This document shows, one piece after another, positions 7,996 through 16,622 of a DNA stretch of 64,000 nucleotides; the first letter of the stretch is position 1; the number at the start of each line of letters is the position of its first letter. The notes below the pieces were generated by a model. It was not told where the DNA came from, made no database searches, and worked only from the letters and a program-made list of their open reading frames with translations. The stretch is from Pilosibacter fragilis (lineage in GTDB: Bacteria > Bacillota > Clostridia > Lachnospirales > Lachnospiraceae): positions 62,001-126,000 of the forward strand of contig NZ_JAVYJB010000009.1 in assembly GCF_032490495.1 (NCBI RefSeq). Direction: 5' to 3'. Both the position numbers and the translations under genes were made by a program.

Positions 7996-8883
7996 ATGAG
8001 AGAGGAAATTCAAACCTTCATAAACTACATGGAGGAAGAAAAACACGCGTCAAAAAATACAACGCTTTCTTATCAGAGAGATCTGTTAAAAATGGCAGAT
8101 TATCTGGAGGAAAACGGAATCACAGACTGCGGGAAAGTGACAAAGACGGCGTTAAATTCCTATATCCTTTTCCTGGAGAAAGAAGGAAAAGCAGCGTCGA
8201 CAGTTTCGAGGGCACTGGCATCCACGAGATCGTTCTTTGGCTGGCTGTTTAAGGAAGGGAAGATCCGCCGTGATCCGGCAGATTCGATGCATGCGCCGAA
8301 GATCGAGAAAAAGGTGCCTGTGATCCTTACAGTTGATGAGGTGACGAAACTCCTGGAGCAGCCGTCCGGCGCGAATCCGAAGGAGATCCGCGATAAGGCA
8401 ATGCTGGAACTCTTATACGCGACAGGGATCCGCGTGACGGAACTTGTGAATCTAAAGCTCTCCGATGTAAATATGTCCATCGGCTTTATCACCTGCCGCG
8501 ATGAGCACAAGGAGCGGATGATTCCCTTTGGCCATGCGGCGAAGGACGCTCTTGCGAAATATCTGGAGTCTGCCCGTGAGACATTTTTAAAAGGAACACG
8601 ATCGGAACTGCTGTTTACAAATTACAGCGGCAGAGCCATGAGCCGTCAGGGATTCTGGAAGATTATCAAATACTACGGGGACCGGGCAGGAATTGAGGAA
8701 GACATCACACCCCACACTCTGCGCCATTCTTTCGCGGCGCACCTCTTAAGCAATGGCGCTGACATGCGTGCCGTCCAGACCATGATGGGTCATTCCGATC
8801 TGGCATCCACCCAGATGTACACGGCATATGCCATGGACAGCGCGGTCAGAGAGGCGTACCAGGGAGCGCATCCAAGAAAGTAA
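7996..8883 (+). CDS. xerD: Site-specific tyrosine recombinase XerD
   Basis: XerD resolves chromosome dimers at dif together with a XerC/CodV partner. The 295-residue protein has an N-terminal SAM-like core-binding domain (1-90) and a catalytic domain with R146 in ATGIRVTEL, K172, H240 and R243 in HTLRHSF, H266 in GHSD, and the nucleophile Y275 in STQMYTAY. All expected catalytic residues are present. ATG 7996 follows GGGGAAAA; the GTG at 7969 would add nine residues. The length equals the family norm. Two candidate promoters and a palindromic element lie upstream. No dif site was recognised here. Confidence 0.93.
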   Translation: MREEIQTFINYMEEEKHASKNTTLSYQRDLLKMADYLEENGITDCGKVTKTALNSYILFLEKEGKAASTVSRALASTRSFFGWLFKEGKIRRDPADSMHAPKIEKKVPVILTVDEVTKLLEQPSGANPKEIRDKAMLELLYATGIRVTELVNLKLSDVNMSIGFITCRDEHKERMIPFGHAAKDALAKYLESARETFLKGTRSELLFTNYSGRAMSRQGFWKIIKYYGDRAGIEEDITPHTLRHSFAAHLLSNGADMRAVQTMMGHSDLASTQMYTAYAMDSAVREAYQGAHPRK

Positions 8884-8888
8884 AAGTG

Positions 8889-8944
8889 AAAACTCAGGCT
8901 GGAAGGTAAAAATCCCATCGGCGAAGCCGATTTGGAATGGATTG
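8889..8944. repeat. Fragment of a family-1 palindromic element
   Basis: The segment from AACTCAGGCTGGAAGG to GGAATGGATT matches the central hairpin region of the element at 6625-6757, including ATCCCATCGGCGAAGCCGAT. It begins just after the xerD stop codon. GTAAC ends and a target duplication were not found, so this is a partial copy. Confidence 0.6.
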
Positions 8945-9201
8945 GGGAATGAACACTCACAGGGAAAATCCTTAATAAGGATCATGCATACATTGAATTA
9001 CGGCTGAATAAGGGCAGTAATGCAGCTTGAATTAGAAAATGTGCTCAAAGAAAGATAACAAAATTTGGCAGACTTTTTTAGTGTCTTTTTTTGCGATAAC
9101 GAGCTGTGATTTCTGCATCAATAGGGAATTTCAGACGTATCCATAGAATGTCTCTATGATAAAAATAAATGTCCCTATTATACGGACAAACTGACAAAAA
9201 T

Positions 9202-9224
9202 AATTGTCAGATAATCTGACAATT
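9202..9224. promoter_or_regulatory. Perfect inverted repeat before the glutamate synthase remnant
   Basis: AATTGTCAGA, a TAA spacer and TCTGACAATT form a perfect 10-3-10 dyad. It lies 28 bp upstream of the gltB/gltD remnant and could be the surviving operator of that operon. No T run follows that would make it a terminator. Confidence 0.45.
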
Positions 9225-9251
9225 TTGTAAAAATGTGATATTTGCACAAAA

Positions 9252-9692
9252 TTGAAAATATGGCAAGCTATCTCCAACGCGCTGGAATTCCTTACCATGA
9301 GCGGCATGGATCTTCCGCTGGCTGTCATGATCACGATCCCGGCGCCGTGGAAACATGACCGCTATATGTGGCAGGAGATAAAGGATTTCTACCGCTATTA
9401 CGCAACAATGATGGAGCCGTGGGACGGTCCGGCATCTATCCTGTTCACAGACGGCGAGATCCTCGGCGCGGAGAAGTATGCCGCGGAAGGTTTCGGCTTG
9501 GAGCTTGACGGGCGTCTCCGGGTAAAGACAGAAAATGACGGACACAGGACCCAGATTCCGGGAATCTACACGGCGGGCGATATGCGCCGGGGCCAGTCAC
9601 TTGTGGTCTGGGCGATCCGTGAGGGAAGGAATGCCGCAAGAGAGGTCGATGAGGACCTGATGGGATACTCAAATCTTGGGGCGGCGGAATAA
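9252..9692 (+). pseudogene. Glutamate synthase remnant: GltB fragment fused to GltD C-terminus
   Basis: The 146-residue frame joins two unrelated parts. Residues about 8-68 (NALEFLTMSGMDLPLAVMI to MEPWDGPASILFTDGEILGA) match the glutaminase domain of the large subunit of glutamate synthase. Residues about 69-140, with GIYTAGDMRRGQSLVVWAIR, match the C-terminal NAD(P)H/FAD part of the small subunit. Everything between, normally about 5 kb, is missing, as is the start of GltB. The join is in frame, so an open frame survives, but no catalytic unit remains and it cannot make glutamate. The only possible start is TTG 9252, with no good ribosome site. Confidence 0.85.
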
Positions 9693-9708
9693 AAGTCGGA
9701 TTGGGCAT

Positions 9709-9779
9709 AAAAGAGCATCTCCGGCTCCAATGTTTTGGAAAATGCCTTAAAACATTGGAGCGCAAAGATGCTCTTTTTT
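9709..9779 (+). terminator. Long intrinsic terminator after the gltB/gltD remnant
   Basis: An outer stem AAAAGAGCATCT/AGATGCTCTTTT encloses an inner perfect 12-bp stem CTCCAATGTTTT/AAAACATTGGAG and is followed by T residues. Its symmetry suits termination from both sides, including the convergent gene at 9835-11247. Confidence 0.85.
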
Positions 9780-9834
9780 CTATTTTATATGTGAGGTTTT
9801 CAGCATACAGATTTAAAGGAAGCTTTTTACTGCC

Positions 9835-11247
9835 TTACTTCTGATCGATCCTCGCGAGGATACTTCTCGCAACAGAAAGTCCATTCGCGGATGCCTGCTG
9901 AAGTCCGCGGGTCACGGACGCACCGTCACCGATAGCGCGGAGACCGTGGATGTTTGTCTCGAAGTCCTTATCGACAACGACCTTGTTGGAGTAGAATTTA
10001 ACCTCCACTCCGTAAAGCAGTGTCTCATCGCTGGCGATACCCGGAGTTACCTTGTCGAGGGCCTTTAACATCTCCTTGATGTCCACCATGATGCGGTGCG
10101 GGAGAACTAAGGAAAGATCGCCCGGAACGGCATCCTTTAAGGTCGGGATGATGTTGTTTCTGCAGAGACGTTCCTCCGTGGTGCGGCGGCCTCTCTGGAA
10201 ATCACCGAAGGTCTGGACCAGGATCTTTCCGTCGCATAGCATGTTGGACAGCTGGGCGATATGTTTGCCGTACTCGATCGGGGTCTTGAAGGGCTTTGTG
10301 AAGTTCTTGGAAACCAGGATCGCAAAGTTTGTGTTGTTTGTCTTATATTCTTTTGATTTATAAGCGTGACCATTTACGACAGCCAGGCCGTTCTCATAGT
10401 ATTCGGTAGCAACCTCACCGGACGGGTTCGTACAGAATGTGCGGACCTTATCGTCGAAGGTCGGTGTGTAGTATACAAGCTTTGCCTCGTAGAGGTTCTT
10501 GTTGAGGAACTCCATGACCTCGTCGCGGACCTCAACACGGACGCCGATGTCGACGGTTCCGACTTCGGTATCGATTCCGTGGTCATCGCAGATGTGGGAG
10601 AACCAGTCGGAGCCTTCACGTCCGATGGCGGAGACGATCTCATCTGCGTAGTATGTCTCATCTTTATCGGTGATAACACCCTTTGCGGTACCGTCCTCGA
10701 TGATGATATCCTTGACCATGGTGTTGAATTCCATGTGGATTCCGTTGGCGAGAAGGTGTTCCTGCAGTCTTGTGTAGATCTTATAACCTTCCTCGGTTCC
10801 GAGGTGGCGGATCGGGCATTCGATGAGTTTTAAGTTTGCGTTGATGGCTTTCTTGCGGATCTTGCGGATCTCCTGCTGTTTGTCAACGCCGTAGACGTTC
10901 TTGTCAGCGCCGAACTGCAGATAGATATCGTCGGATTCCCTGATGAGTTCTGTCGCTTTATCGTATCCTAAGATCTCCGGCAGATTTCCGCCGACATCCG
11001 GGGAAAGGGAGAGCTTGCCGTCGGAGAAAGCTCCTGCTCCGGCGAAACCGGTGGTGATGGAACATGGTTTGCAGCCCACACACACCTTTGTTTTTCTCTT
11101 CGGACAGACACGTTTCTCGATCGGTCTTCCTTTTTCAATCATTAAAATGTTCAGTTCAGGTTTTTCTTTGATCAGCTCATACGCGCAGAAGATTCCGGAC
11201 GGGCCTGCGCCGATGATGATCACGTCAAAATGTTCTCCGGATTTCAT
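9835..11247 (-). CDS. Uncharacterised FAD-dependent dehydrogenase (COG2509 family)
   Basis: The protein (470 residues) has an N-terminal dinucleotide-binding motif, VIIIGAGPSGIFCAYEL, and a C-terminal FAD segment, LRAIGDGASVTRGLQQA. A cysteine-rich stretch, CPKRKTKVCVGCKPC, lies near residue 45-60, and GFAGAGAFSDGKLSLS follows. These mark the widespread COG2509 family of FAD proteins, whose reaction is not known. ATG 11247 was chosen for the AAAGGAAAC upstream and because the Rossmann strand follows at once; the frame extends to 11289. It is a lone gene on the minus strand, converging with the glutamate synthase remnant and divergent from the GntR regulator. Confidence 0.88.
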   Translation of the reverse strand: MKSGEHFDVIIIGAGPSGIFCAYELIKEKPELNILMIEKGRPIEKRVCPKRKTKVCVGCKPCSITTGFAGAGAFSDGKLSLSPDVGGNLPEILGYDKATELIRESDDIYLQFGADKNVYGVDKQQEIRKIRKKAINANLKLIECPIRHLGTEEGYKIYTRLQEHLLANGIHMEFNTMVKDIIIEDGTAKGVITDKDETYYADEIVSAIGREGSDWFSHICDDHGIDTEVGTVDIGVRVEVRDEVMEFLNKNLYEAKLVYYTPTFDDKVRTFCTNPSGEVATEYYENGLAVVNGHAYKSKEYKTNNTNFAILVSKNFTKPFKTPIEYGKHIAQLSNMLCDGKILVQTFGDFQRGRRTTEERLCRNNIIPTLKDAVPGDLSLVLPHRIMVDIKEMLKALDKVTPGIASDETLLYGVEVKFYSNKVVVDKDFETNIHGLRAIGDGASVTRGLQQASANGLSVARSILARIDQK

Positions 11248-11483
11248 ATCACAAGTTTCCTTTCGGGTGAGTGGATAATTTCTGTACACATCATTTCTAT
11301 TCTACCATGGAAGTTTCAGAGATGCAAGAAAACGGAGGCAGATCAATACCCAGATCAATACAGAGTAATATAGAGTTAGGATGCTGCACATGGGCAATCA
11401 TTTTCCGCATGGAACATATCAACATTCCCCGCAAAGATTCCGTTCAGTCTGTAAAAAACAACGAAAAATATTGAAAATGGGTA

Positions 11484-11511
11484 TTGACTTTAGGTAAAAA
11501 TAGGATATAAT
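11484..11511 (+). promoter_or_regulatory. Promoter of the GntR regulator gene
   Basis: TTGACT (11484-11489), a 16-bp spacer and a perfect TATAAT (11506-11511). Confidence 0.75.
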
Positions 11512-11522
11512 CAACTCATAGG

Positions 11523-11533
11523 TTGTCTGACAA
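11523..11533. promoter_or_regulatory. FadR-type GntR operator
   Basis: TTGTCTGACAA is a perfect palindrome around a central T and fits the FadR-subfamily consensus TNGTNNNACNA. It covers the expected transcription start of the regulator gene just after its -10 box, pointing to autorepression. Confidence 0.7.
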
Positions 11534-11595
11534 GTAAAAAAACAATCTTATCCGCCCAGCAAGCAGAATAATAAAGAAGCAGGTAACGCGCGAGG

Positions 11596-12315
11596 ATGAA
11601 AATAAAAACAGTCAATATTACAGATCAGGTCGTTGAGTATCTGAAGGAAAATATTGAATCCGGAAAATGGAACATCGGCGAAAAGATTCCGTCTGAAAAC
11701 CAGATGGTTATGGAACTTGGAGTCAGCCGTTCCAGTATCCGCTCGGCACTTCAATATCTGATCGGGATTGGTGTTCTGAAAAGCTATCAGGGAAAAGGAA
11801 CGTTCCTGATCAACACTCAGGTTGAAAACTGGGACGAGGCAGAATACAAGATCACATCGGAAGATTGTATGGATATCTGCAAAGTGCTGGAATTCAGAAA
11901 GATTCTGGAGCCGGGGGCATGTGTACTCGCAATGGAAAACTGCGATGAAAAAACAGTTGCCGCTCTGGAAGTTTATCTGGAACAGATGAAGGAATTTAAA
12001 GGAGACCGAGCGAAATTTGTCCGTGCAGACCTGAAATTTCATGAAGTTATCAGCCGGACCTCCGGCAATCCGCTCCTGGAAAAGAGTCTTCATAAAGTCT
12101 TTCTGGAATCCAGAAAAAATCACGAACAGATGAATGAGCTGTTCGGGTATGAGACGGGACTCCACTACCACACGGAGATTCTGGAAGCATTTAAGAATCA
12201 TGATGCAGAAAGGGCTCGTGACGTGATGGAACAGCATCTTGGTGGTTCCATCGAGACATTGAAGATGTCTGGAAAGATCAAAGATCGTGAAGGTGGAACA
12301 GAAAAAATTAAGTAA
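11596..12315 (+). CDS. GntR-family regulator, FadR/FCD subfamily
   Basis: This is a predicted ligand-responsive DNA-binding repressor of the sugar-acid operon that follows. The 239-residue protein has a winged helix at 1-75, with KIPSENQMVMELGVSRSSIRSAL and the wing GKGTFL, and an FCD ligand domain at about 95-225. The FCD domain contains D-x4-H (DLKFHEVI) and further His residues that usually hold a metal and an organic acid. FCD regulators of sugar acids commonly sit first in their operon. A candidate operator overlaps its own start site, and another dyad lies before the dehydratase gene. The effector is unknown, probably a hexonate or hexuronate intermediate. Confidence 0.9.
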   Translation: MKIKTVNITDQVVEYLKENIESGKWNIGEKIPSENQMVMELGVSRSSIRSALQYLIGIGVLKSYQGKGTFLINTQVENWDEAEYKITSEDCMDICKVLEFRKILEPGACVLAMENCDEKTVAALEVYLEQMKEFKGDRAKFVRADLKFHEVISRTSGNPLLEKSLHKVFLESRKNHEQMNELFGYETGLHYHTEILEAFKNHDAERARDVMEQHLGGSIETLKMSGKIKDREGGTEKIK

Positions 12316-12368
12316 TGAGTAAAACAGGGTGTCGGTTGCAGCGCAAAAGGCACCTTAATAATAAAACC

Positions 12369-12394
12369 TAACTTGTATGATGAGTAACAAGTTA
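12369..12394. promoter_or_regulatory. Inverted repeat, possible operator of the sugar-acid operon
   Basis: TAACTTGT and ACAAGTTA are perfect 8-bp arms around a 10-bp spacer. The site is in the 169-bp gap between the GntR gene and the dehydratase gene. It could be a GntR site or a small hairpin; no T run follows. Confidence 0.4.
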
Positions 12395-12484
12395 AGAGGC
12401 AATCAAGACAACTTGAAAATCTGCAAAATCAATAAACTGATTATGGCAACGTCTTATAAATAAAAGGATGAGGAGGAATATGGG

Positions 12485-13732
12485 ATGTCAGTAAAGATTA
12501 GGGATATCCGGGTGATCTGTACGGCACCGGAAGGAATCAATCTTGTGGTCGTAAAGATCGAGACAAATCAGCCGGGGCTGTATGGACTTGGCTGCGCAAC
12601 CTTTGCTTACCGCCATCTGACGGTAAAGCATCTGATTGAGGAGTATATGAAGCCGCTGCTTGTAGGGCGCCCGGTTGAAAATATCGAGGAGACCTGGCAG
12701 CTGATGCATCAGAACGGCTATTGGAGAAATGGTCCGATCGAGAATAACGCGATTTCCGGAATCGACATGGCGCTTTGGGATATCAAGGGAAAGATGGCAG
12801 GGATGCCGTTATACGAGTTGTTTGGAGGAAAAGTAAGGGAAGGAATTCCGGTCTACCGTCATGTGGACGGACGGGACATCAATGAGATCTGCGAGAATAT
12901 TCAGATGTATCAGGAAATGGGGATTACCCACTTAAGATGCCAGTGCGGCGGTTACGGCGGACTTCCTTATGGACAGACACCTGGGACAGCACCGGAAGGC
13001 GCACATGATGGATTGTATCTCGATTCTAAGAAATACATCCGCGATACAATCCAGTTATTTGAACAGATTCGAGCGAAGATCGGTTACGATATGCAGCTTG
13101 TGCATGATGTCCATGAGCGGATTACTCCGGCTGACGCGGTGGCGCTTGCGAAAGGTCTTGAACCGTTTGACCTTTTCTTTCTGGAAGATCCGGTTCCGTT
13201 AGAGCAGCTCTCCTGGCTTAGAAATTTAAGACAGCAGACGAGCATCCCGATCGCGCAGGGGGAACTGTTCAACAATCCGTATGAATGGAGAACCGTGATC
13301 GCAGAACAGCTCATCGATTTCATCCGTGTTCATATCAGCCAGGTTGGAGGAATTACACCGGCGAGAAAGCTCCAGATTTTTGCGGAGCAGTTTGGTGTTC
13401 GGACAGCATGGCACGGACCGGGGGATATGTCTCCGTTAGCCCATGCAGCAAATATCCACATCGACCTTGCGGCACAGAATTTCGGTGTTCAGGAATGGTC
13501 CGGGATTGAACCGCCGAACTTTGTGATTCAGGAATTAAAAGGACCGCACGGCGCGCTTCTTGATGTATTCCCAGGTATGCCGGAGTATCGGAAAGGCTAT
13601 GTTTACGCGAATGATAAGCCAGGTCTGGGCGTCGATATCGATGAAGCTGAGGCGGCAAAGTATCCGTGTGAAAACACCGTGACAACGTGGACACAGACAA
13701 GAGGACGTGACGGAGCACTTGTAACTCCGTAG
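12485..13732 (+). CDS. Enolase-superfamily sugar-acid dehydratase, ManD/RspA type
   Basis: The protein (415 residues) belongs to the mandelate racemase/muconate-lactonising group. It resembles ManD (RspA) proteins, which dehydrate D-mannonate or D-gluconate to 2-keto-3-deoxygluconate with Mg2+. Visible marks are LRCQCG (residues about 145-150), the HDVHERITP segment (about 205) with the catalytic His, FLEDPVP and QGELFNNP metal-ligand regions, and WHGPGDMSPLAHAANIH near 310. Several ManD-like proteins are inefficient or inactive dehydratases, so the substrate is uncertain. AGGAGG lies 9 bases before the start. It is the first structural gene after the GntR regulator and before a TRAP transporter. 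Confidence 0.88.
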   Translation: MSVKIRDIRVICTAPEGINLVVVKIETNQPGLYGLGCATFAYRHLTVKHLIEEYMKPLLVGRPVENIEETWQLMHQNGYWRNGPIENNAISGIDMALWDIKGKMAGMPLYELFGGKVREGIPVYRHVDGRDINEICENIQMYQEMGITHLRCQCGGYGGLPYGQTPGTAPEGAHDGLYLDSKKYIRDTIQLFEQIRAKIGYDMQLVHDVHERITPADAVALAKGLEPFDLFFLEDPVPLEQLSWLRNLRQQTSIPIAQGELFNNPYEWRTVIAEQLIDFIRVHISQVGGITPARKLQIFAEQFGVRTAWHGPGDMSPLAHAANIHIDLAAQNFGVQEWSGIEPPNFVIQELKGPHGALLDVFPGMPEYRKGYVYANDKPGLGVDIDEAEAAKYPCENTVTTWTQTRGRDGALVTP

Positions 13733-13765
13733 ATTTTCGGAAAAGGGAAAGGAGCTTAAAGGGGA

Positions 13766-14785
13766 ATGAGCAAAAAGTCATCAGCTCTCGCAGCAGCAGG
13801 AATTCTCGCAGCAGCAGTTGTACTCAGTGGATTCAGCATCTACAAGGACAGTCATCAGAAGAACAGCACAGACGGAACGATCACGCTTCGAATGGCACAG
13901 ACATCCTCGCAGACCGGAGCTATCGGACAGGCGATGGATCATTTCGCAGACAGGATCTATGAGGAGACCGGGGGAAAATACAAGATCGAGACTTATCACA
14001 ATGGTCAGCTCGGTGCGGAGATCGACACGATCGAAGGCTGTCAGATGGGAACGATCGATATCGCGGTCGTAAACCAGTCTACGATCGGAAACTTCATCAG
14101 TGATTTTCAGGCATTGGACATTCCGTATCTGATTACATCGACAGATCAGGCAGATGCAGTGTTCCTTGGTGATATTGGAACAAGATTTTTAGACAAGCTT
14201 TCCGGTGTTCAACTTTATGGGCTTGGAATCTGGGAATCCGGTTTCCGAAACCTGACAAACAGCAAGCGTGATATCAACTCCGTAGACGATGTTTCTGGTC
14301 TTAAGATCAGGACTATGGAGAATCAGGTACATATCGCATTCTGGAAAGCCATGGGAGCCGACGCGACACCGATGTCCTGGGGCGAGGCGTACACCGCGCT
14401 TCAGCAGGGCGCTCTCGACGGACAGGAGAATCCGGCAACGGTTATTCTGACAAATAACGTCGCACAGGTCAACAAACATCTTGCGATCACGGAACATGCG
14501 TATTCGACCGTATTCCTCGTTATGAGTCCGGAAACCTGGGCATCCTTCGATGATGAGACAAAACAGATCTTTACAGACGTCATGGCAGAATGCAGTATCA
14601 GTGAGAGAGAGCTGAGCCGGAAGATGGATGGAGAAGCTGTTGACCAGTTAAGGGAACAGGGAATGACCGTCACATATCCGGATAAGCAGCAGTTCATCGA
14701 CAAGGCAGCAGACTTGTATGCGCAGTGGGAAGAACAGTATGGTGATATGATCTCTGAGATTCGGGCACTGTCAGTAAATAAGTAG
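13766..14785 (+). CDS. dctP: TRAP transporter solute-binding subunit (DctP family)
   Basis: DctP proteins capture organic acids outside the membrane and hand them to the DctQM permease. The 339-residue protein has a basic N-terminus and hydrophobic signal segment (about 4-22), then a DctP fold. ISVDDVSGLKIRTMEN-like sequence and an Arg in this region normally bind the substrate carboxylate. Oddity: the expected lipobox reads LSGF, with Phe at residue 23 where Gram-positive binding proteins have the lipidated Cys. The protein may therefore be secreted or held by an uncleaved signal. The next gene starts 10 bp later. Substrate is probably a hexonate or hexuronate by context. Confidence 0.9.
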   Translation: MSKKSSALAAAGILAAAVVLSGFSIYKDSHQKNSTDGTITLRMAQTSSQTGAIGQAMDHFADRIYEETGGKYKIETYHNGQLGAEIDTIEGCQMGTIDIAVVNQSTIGNFISDFQALDIPYLITSTDQADAVFLGDIGTRFLDKLSGVQLYGLGIWESGFRNLTNSKRDINSVDDVSGLKIRTMENQVHIAFWKAMGADATPMSWGEAYTALQQGALDGQENPATVILTNNVAQVNKHLAITEHAYSTVFLVMSPETWASFDDETKQIFTDVMAECSISERELSRKMDGEAVDQLREQGMTVTYPDKQQFIDKAADLYAQWEEQYGDMISEIRALSVNK

Positions 14786-14795
14786 GAGGTGCGTT

Positions 14796-15281
14796 ATGGA
14801 AAAATTCGCGGCAGCCTTTAAAAAAGTACAGAAAATCAATAAAGCGATCATCGGCGCAGTCCTTTTACTGATGATCGGAGTTGTATTCTTACAGACATTT
14901 TGCAGATTTGTTATATTTAAGAGCCTGACATGGTCGGAGGAACTTTCCAGATATCTGTTTGTGGCATTGATCGTTCTTGGAATCAACCTCGCGGCGACAG
15001 ATCACCTGTTTGTCCGCATTGAGCTGATTGACGGATACCTGAAAGGAAAAGCACAGTATGTTATGGATGTGATCCGGAAAGGAATCGCCATTTATGTTAG
15101 TTTGATTCTTATGTACAGCGGCTACGGACTTATTGAGATCGGTGGATACCAGATCAGCCCGGCAATGGGAATTCCAATGAGCCTGCTTTACGGGATCATG
15201 TTTATCGGATTTATTATGAACTTCCTCGCATTGATCGTAGACACCTGGGAGGAATTTGGAAAAGAGAAGGAGGTAGGCTGA
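14796..15281 (+). CDS. dctQ: TRAP transporter small permease subunit (DctQ family)
   Basis: The 161-residue protein has four hydrophobic helices (about 15-40, 47-70, 90-110, 130-152) and the conserved TWSEELSRYLFVALI segment of DctQ subunits. It forms the membrane complex with DctM. Its stop overlaps the start of dctM by one base (TGATG), so the two are translationally coupled. AGGAGG precedes the start. Confidence 0.93.
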   Translation: MEKFAAAFKKVQKINKAIIGAVLLLMIGVVFLQTFCRFVIFKSLTWSEELSRYLFVALIVLGINLAATDHLFVRIELIDGYLKGKAQYVMDVIRKGIAIYVSLILMYSGYGLIEIGGYQISPAMGIPMSLLYGIMFIGFIMNFLALIVDTWEEFGKEKEVG

Positions 15282-16564
15282 TGCAGACTGCAGCTATTGC
15301 TTTGATCGTTGTCCTGCTTGTCGGCATGGCATGTGGACTTGAAATTACATGGGCATTGGGGTTATCATGTATTGTAGCGGTTCTTCTTGATCCGAAGCTT
15401 ACATTTGTAGTGATCGCACAGAGAATTTTCGCAAACTCCAACAGCTTTTCCATGCTGGCGATCCCGGCATTCATGCTCGCCGGTGACGTTATGTCAAAGG
15501 GCGGACTTTCCAAGCGTCTCGTTGCCTTTGCAGATTCCCTCGTCGGCTGGATCTCCGGTGGAATCTCCCTGGTATCCATCGTTGCCTGCACATTCTTTGC
15601 AGCAATTTCCGGTTCCTCTGTTGCTACAACAGCGGCCATCGGTGGACTGATGTACCCGGAGATGGTAAAGCGCGGCTATCCGGAATCTTATGCGGCAGCC
15701 GTTCAGGCGATCGGAGGAACACTTGGAATCGTAATTCCGCCGAGTATCGTGCTCGTTATTTATGGTAATATCACAGGAACAGACGTAGGCGCACTCTTAA
15801 TGGCCGGTATTCTTCCCGGTGTTGTCTGCAGCGTTTTTCTTTGCCTCTATGCTTACTACAAAGCAAAGAAATGCGGATTCCCGAAATCCGATAAGTTTTC
15901 ATTCAAGAGATTTCTTGTTTCCTTTAAAGACGCAGTATGGGCGCTGATCATGCCGGTCATCATTCTCGGAGGTATTTACGCCGGAATCTTTACACCGACA
16001 GAGTCCGCAGTTGTTGCCGTTGTTTATGGTCTGATCGTATGCCTCGCTGTTTATCGCGAGATCAGCATGAAGACGATCTGGGAGATCGTTGAGAATACAG
16101 CAGAGGGAACCGCAAACCTGATGATCCTTGTTGTGACTGCGCAGATGTTTGGCTGGCTGATCTCTTATTATCAGATCCCGCAGGCAGTGACGAACTTCAT
16201 GCTCGCATTTGTCTCCAATAAATATATGTTCTGGGCGATCATCATCATCCTTCTGACGATCTGCGGCATGTTCCTTGAAGTAGGAGCAACAAACCTGATC
16301 CTCGGACCGATCCTTGCTCCGATCGCAGCTGCATTCGGCATCGATCCGGTACAGTTCGGACTTGTATTCGTATTCCTCCTTGCAATGGGACAGGCGACAC
16401 CGCCGTTCGGAACCTGTATGTTCGTGGCATGCGGAATCAGCAAACAGTCCGTTGGTCAGGTGTCAAAGCATCTGGTTCCGTTCGTTGTAGTAGAGATCCT
16501 CTGCGGAATCTTATTTGCACTTGTTCCGGGAATTTCACTGCTGCTCCCGTCGATCATAGGGTAA
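15281..16564 (+). CDS. dctM: TRAP transporter large permease subunit (DctM family)
   Basis: DctM is the Na+-driven translocating subunit of tripartite ATP-independent transporters. The 427-residue protein has about 12 hydrophobic helices and the family motifs GSSVATTAAIG, IGGTLGIVIPPSI, and GIFTPTESAVVAVVYG. A late GQATPPFGTCMFVACGI segment lines the substrate path. Length is normal. It begins within the dctQ stop codon and lies between dctQ and the Zn dehydrogenase in the GntR-linked operon. Confidence 0.95.
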   Translation: MQTAAIALIVVLLVGMACGLEITWALGLSCIVAVLLDPKLTFVVIAQRIFANSNSFSMLAIPAFMLAGDVMSKGGLSKRLVAFADSLVGWISGGISLVSIVACTFFAAISGSSVATTAAIGGLMYPEMVKRGYPESYAAAVQAIGGTLGIVIPPSIVLVIYGNITGTDVGALLMAGILPGVVCSVFLCLYAYYKAKKCGFPKSDKFSFKRFLVSFKDAVWALIMPVIILGGIYAGIFTPTESAVVAVVYGLIVCLAVYREISMKTIWEIVENTAEGTANLMILVVTAQMFGWLISYYQIPQAVTNFMLAFVSNKYMFWAIIIILLTICGMFLEVGATNLILGPILAPIAAAFGIDPVQFGLVFVFLLAMGQATPPFGTCMFVACGISKQSVGQVSKHLVPFVVVEILCGILFALVPGISLLLPSIIG

Positions 16565-16622
16565 CATGGAATGAACCGGTTATAGATAAAACAAAGCTTT
16601 TTAGAAAAAAGGAGAATGAATT

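Noticed and set aside
10366..10833. 155-codon open frame on the plus strand inside the FAD-protein gene
   Set aside because: It is the complement of a well-supported conserved gene, with no ribosome site and a composition set by the opposite strand.
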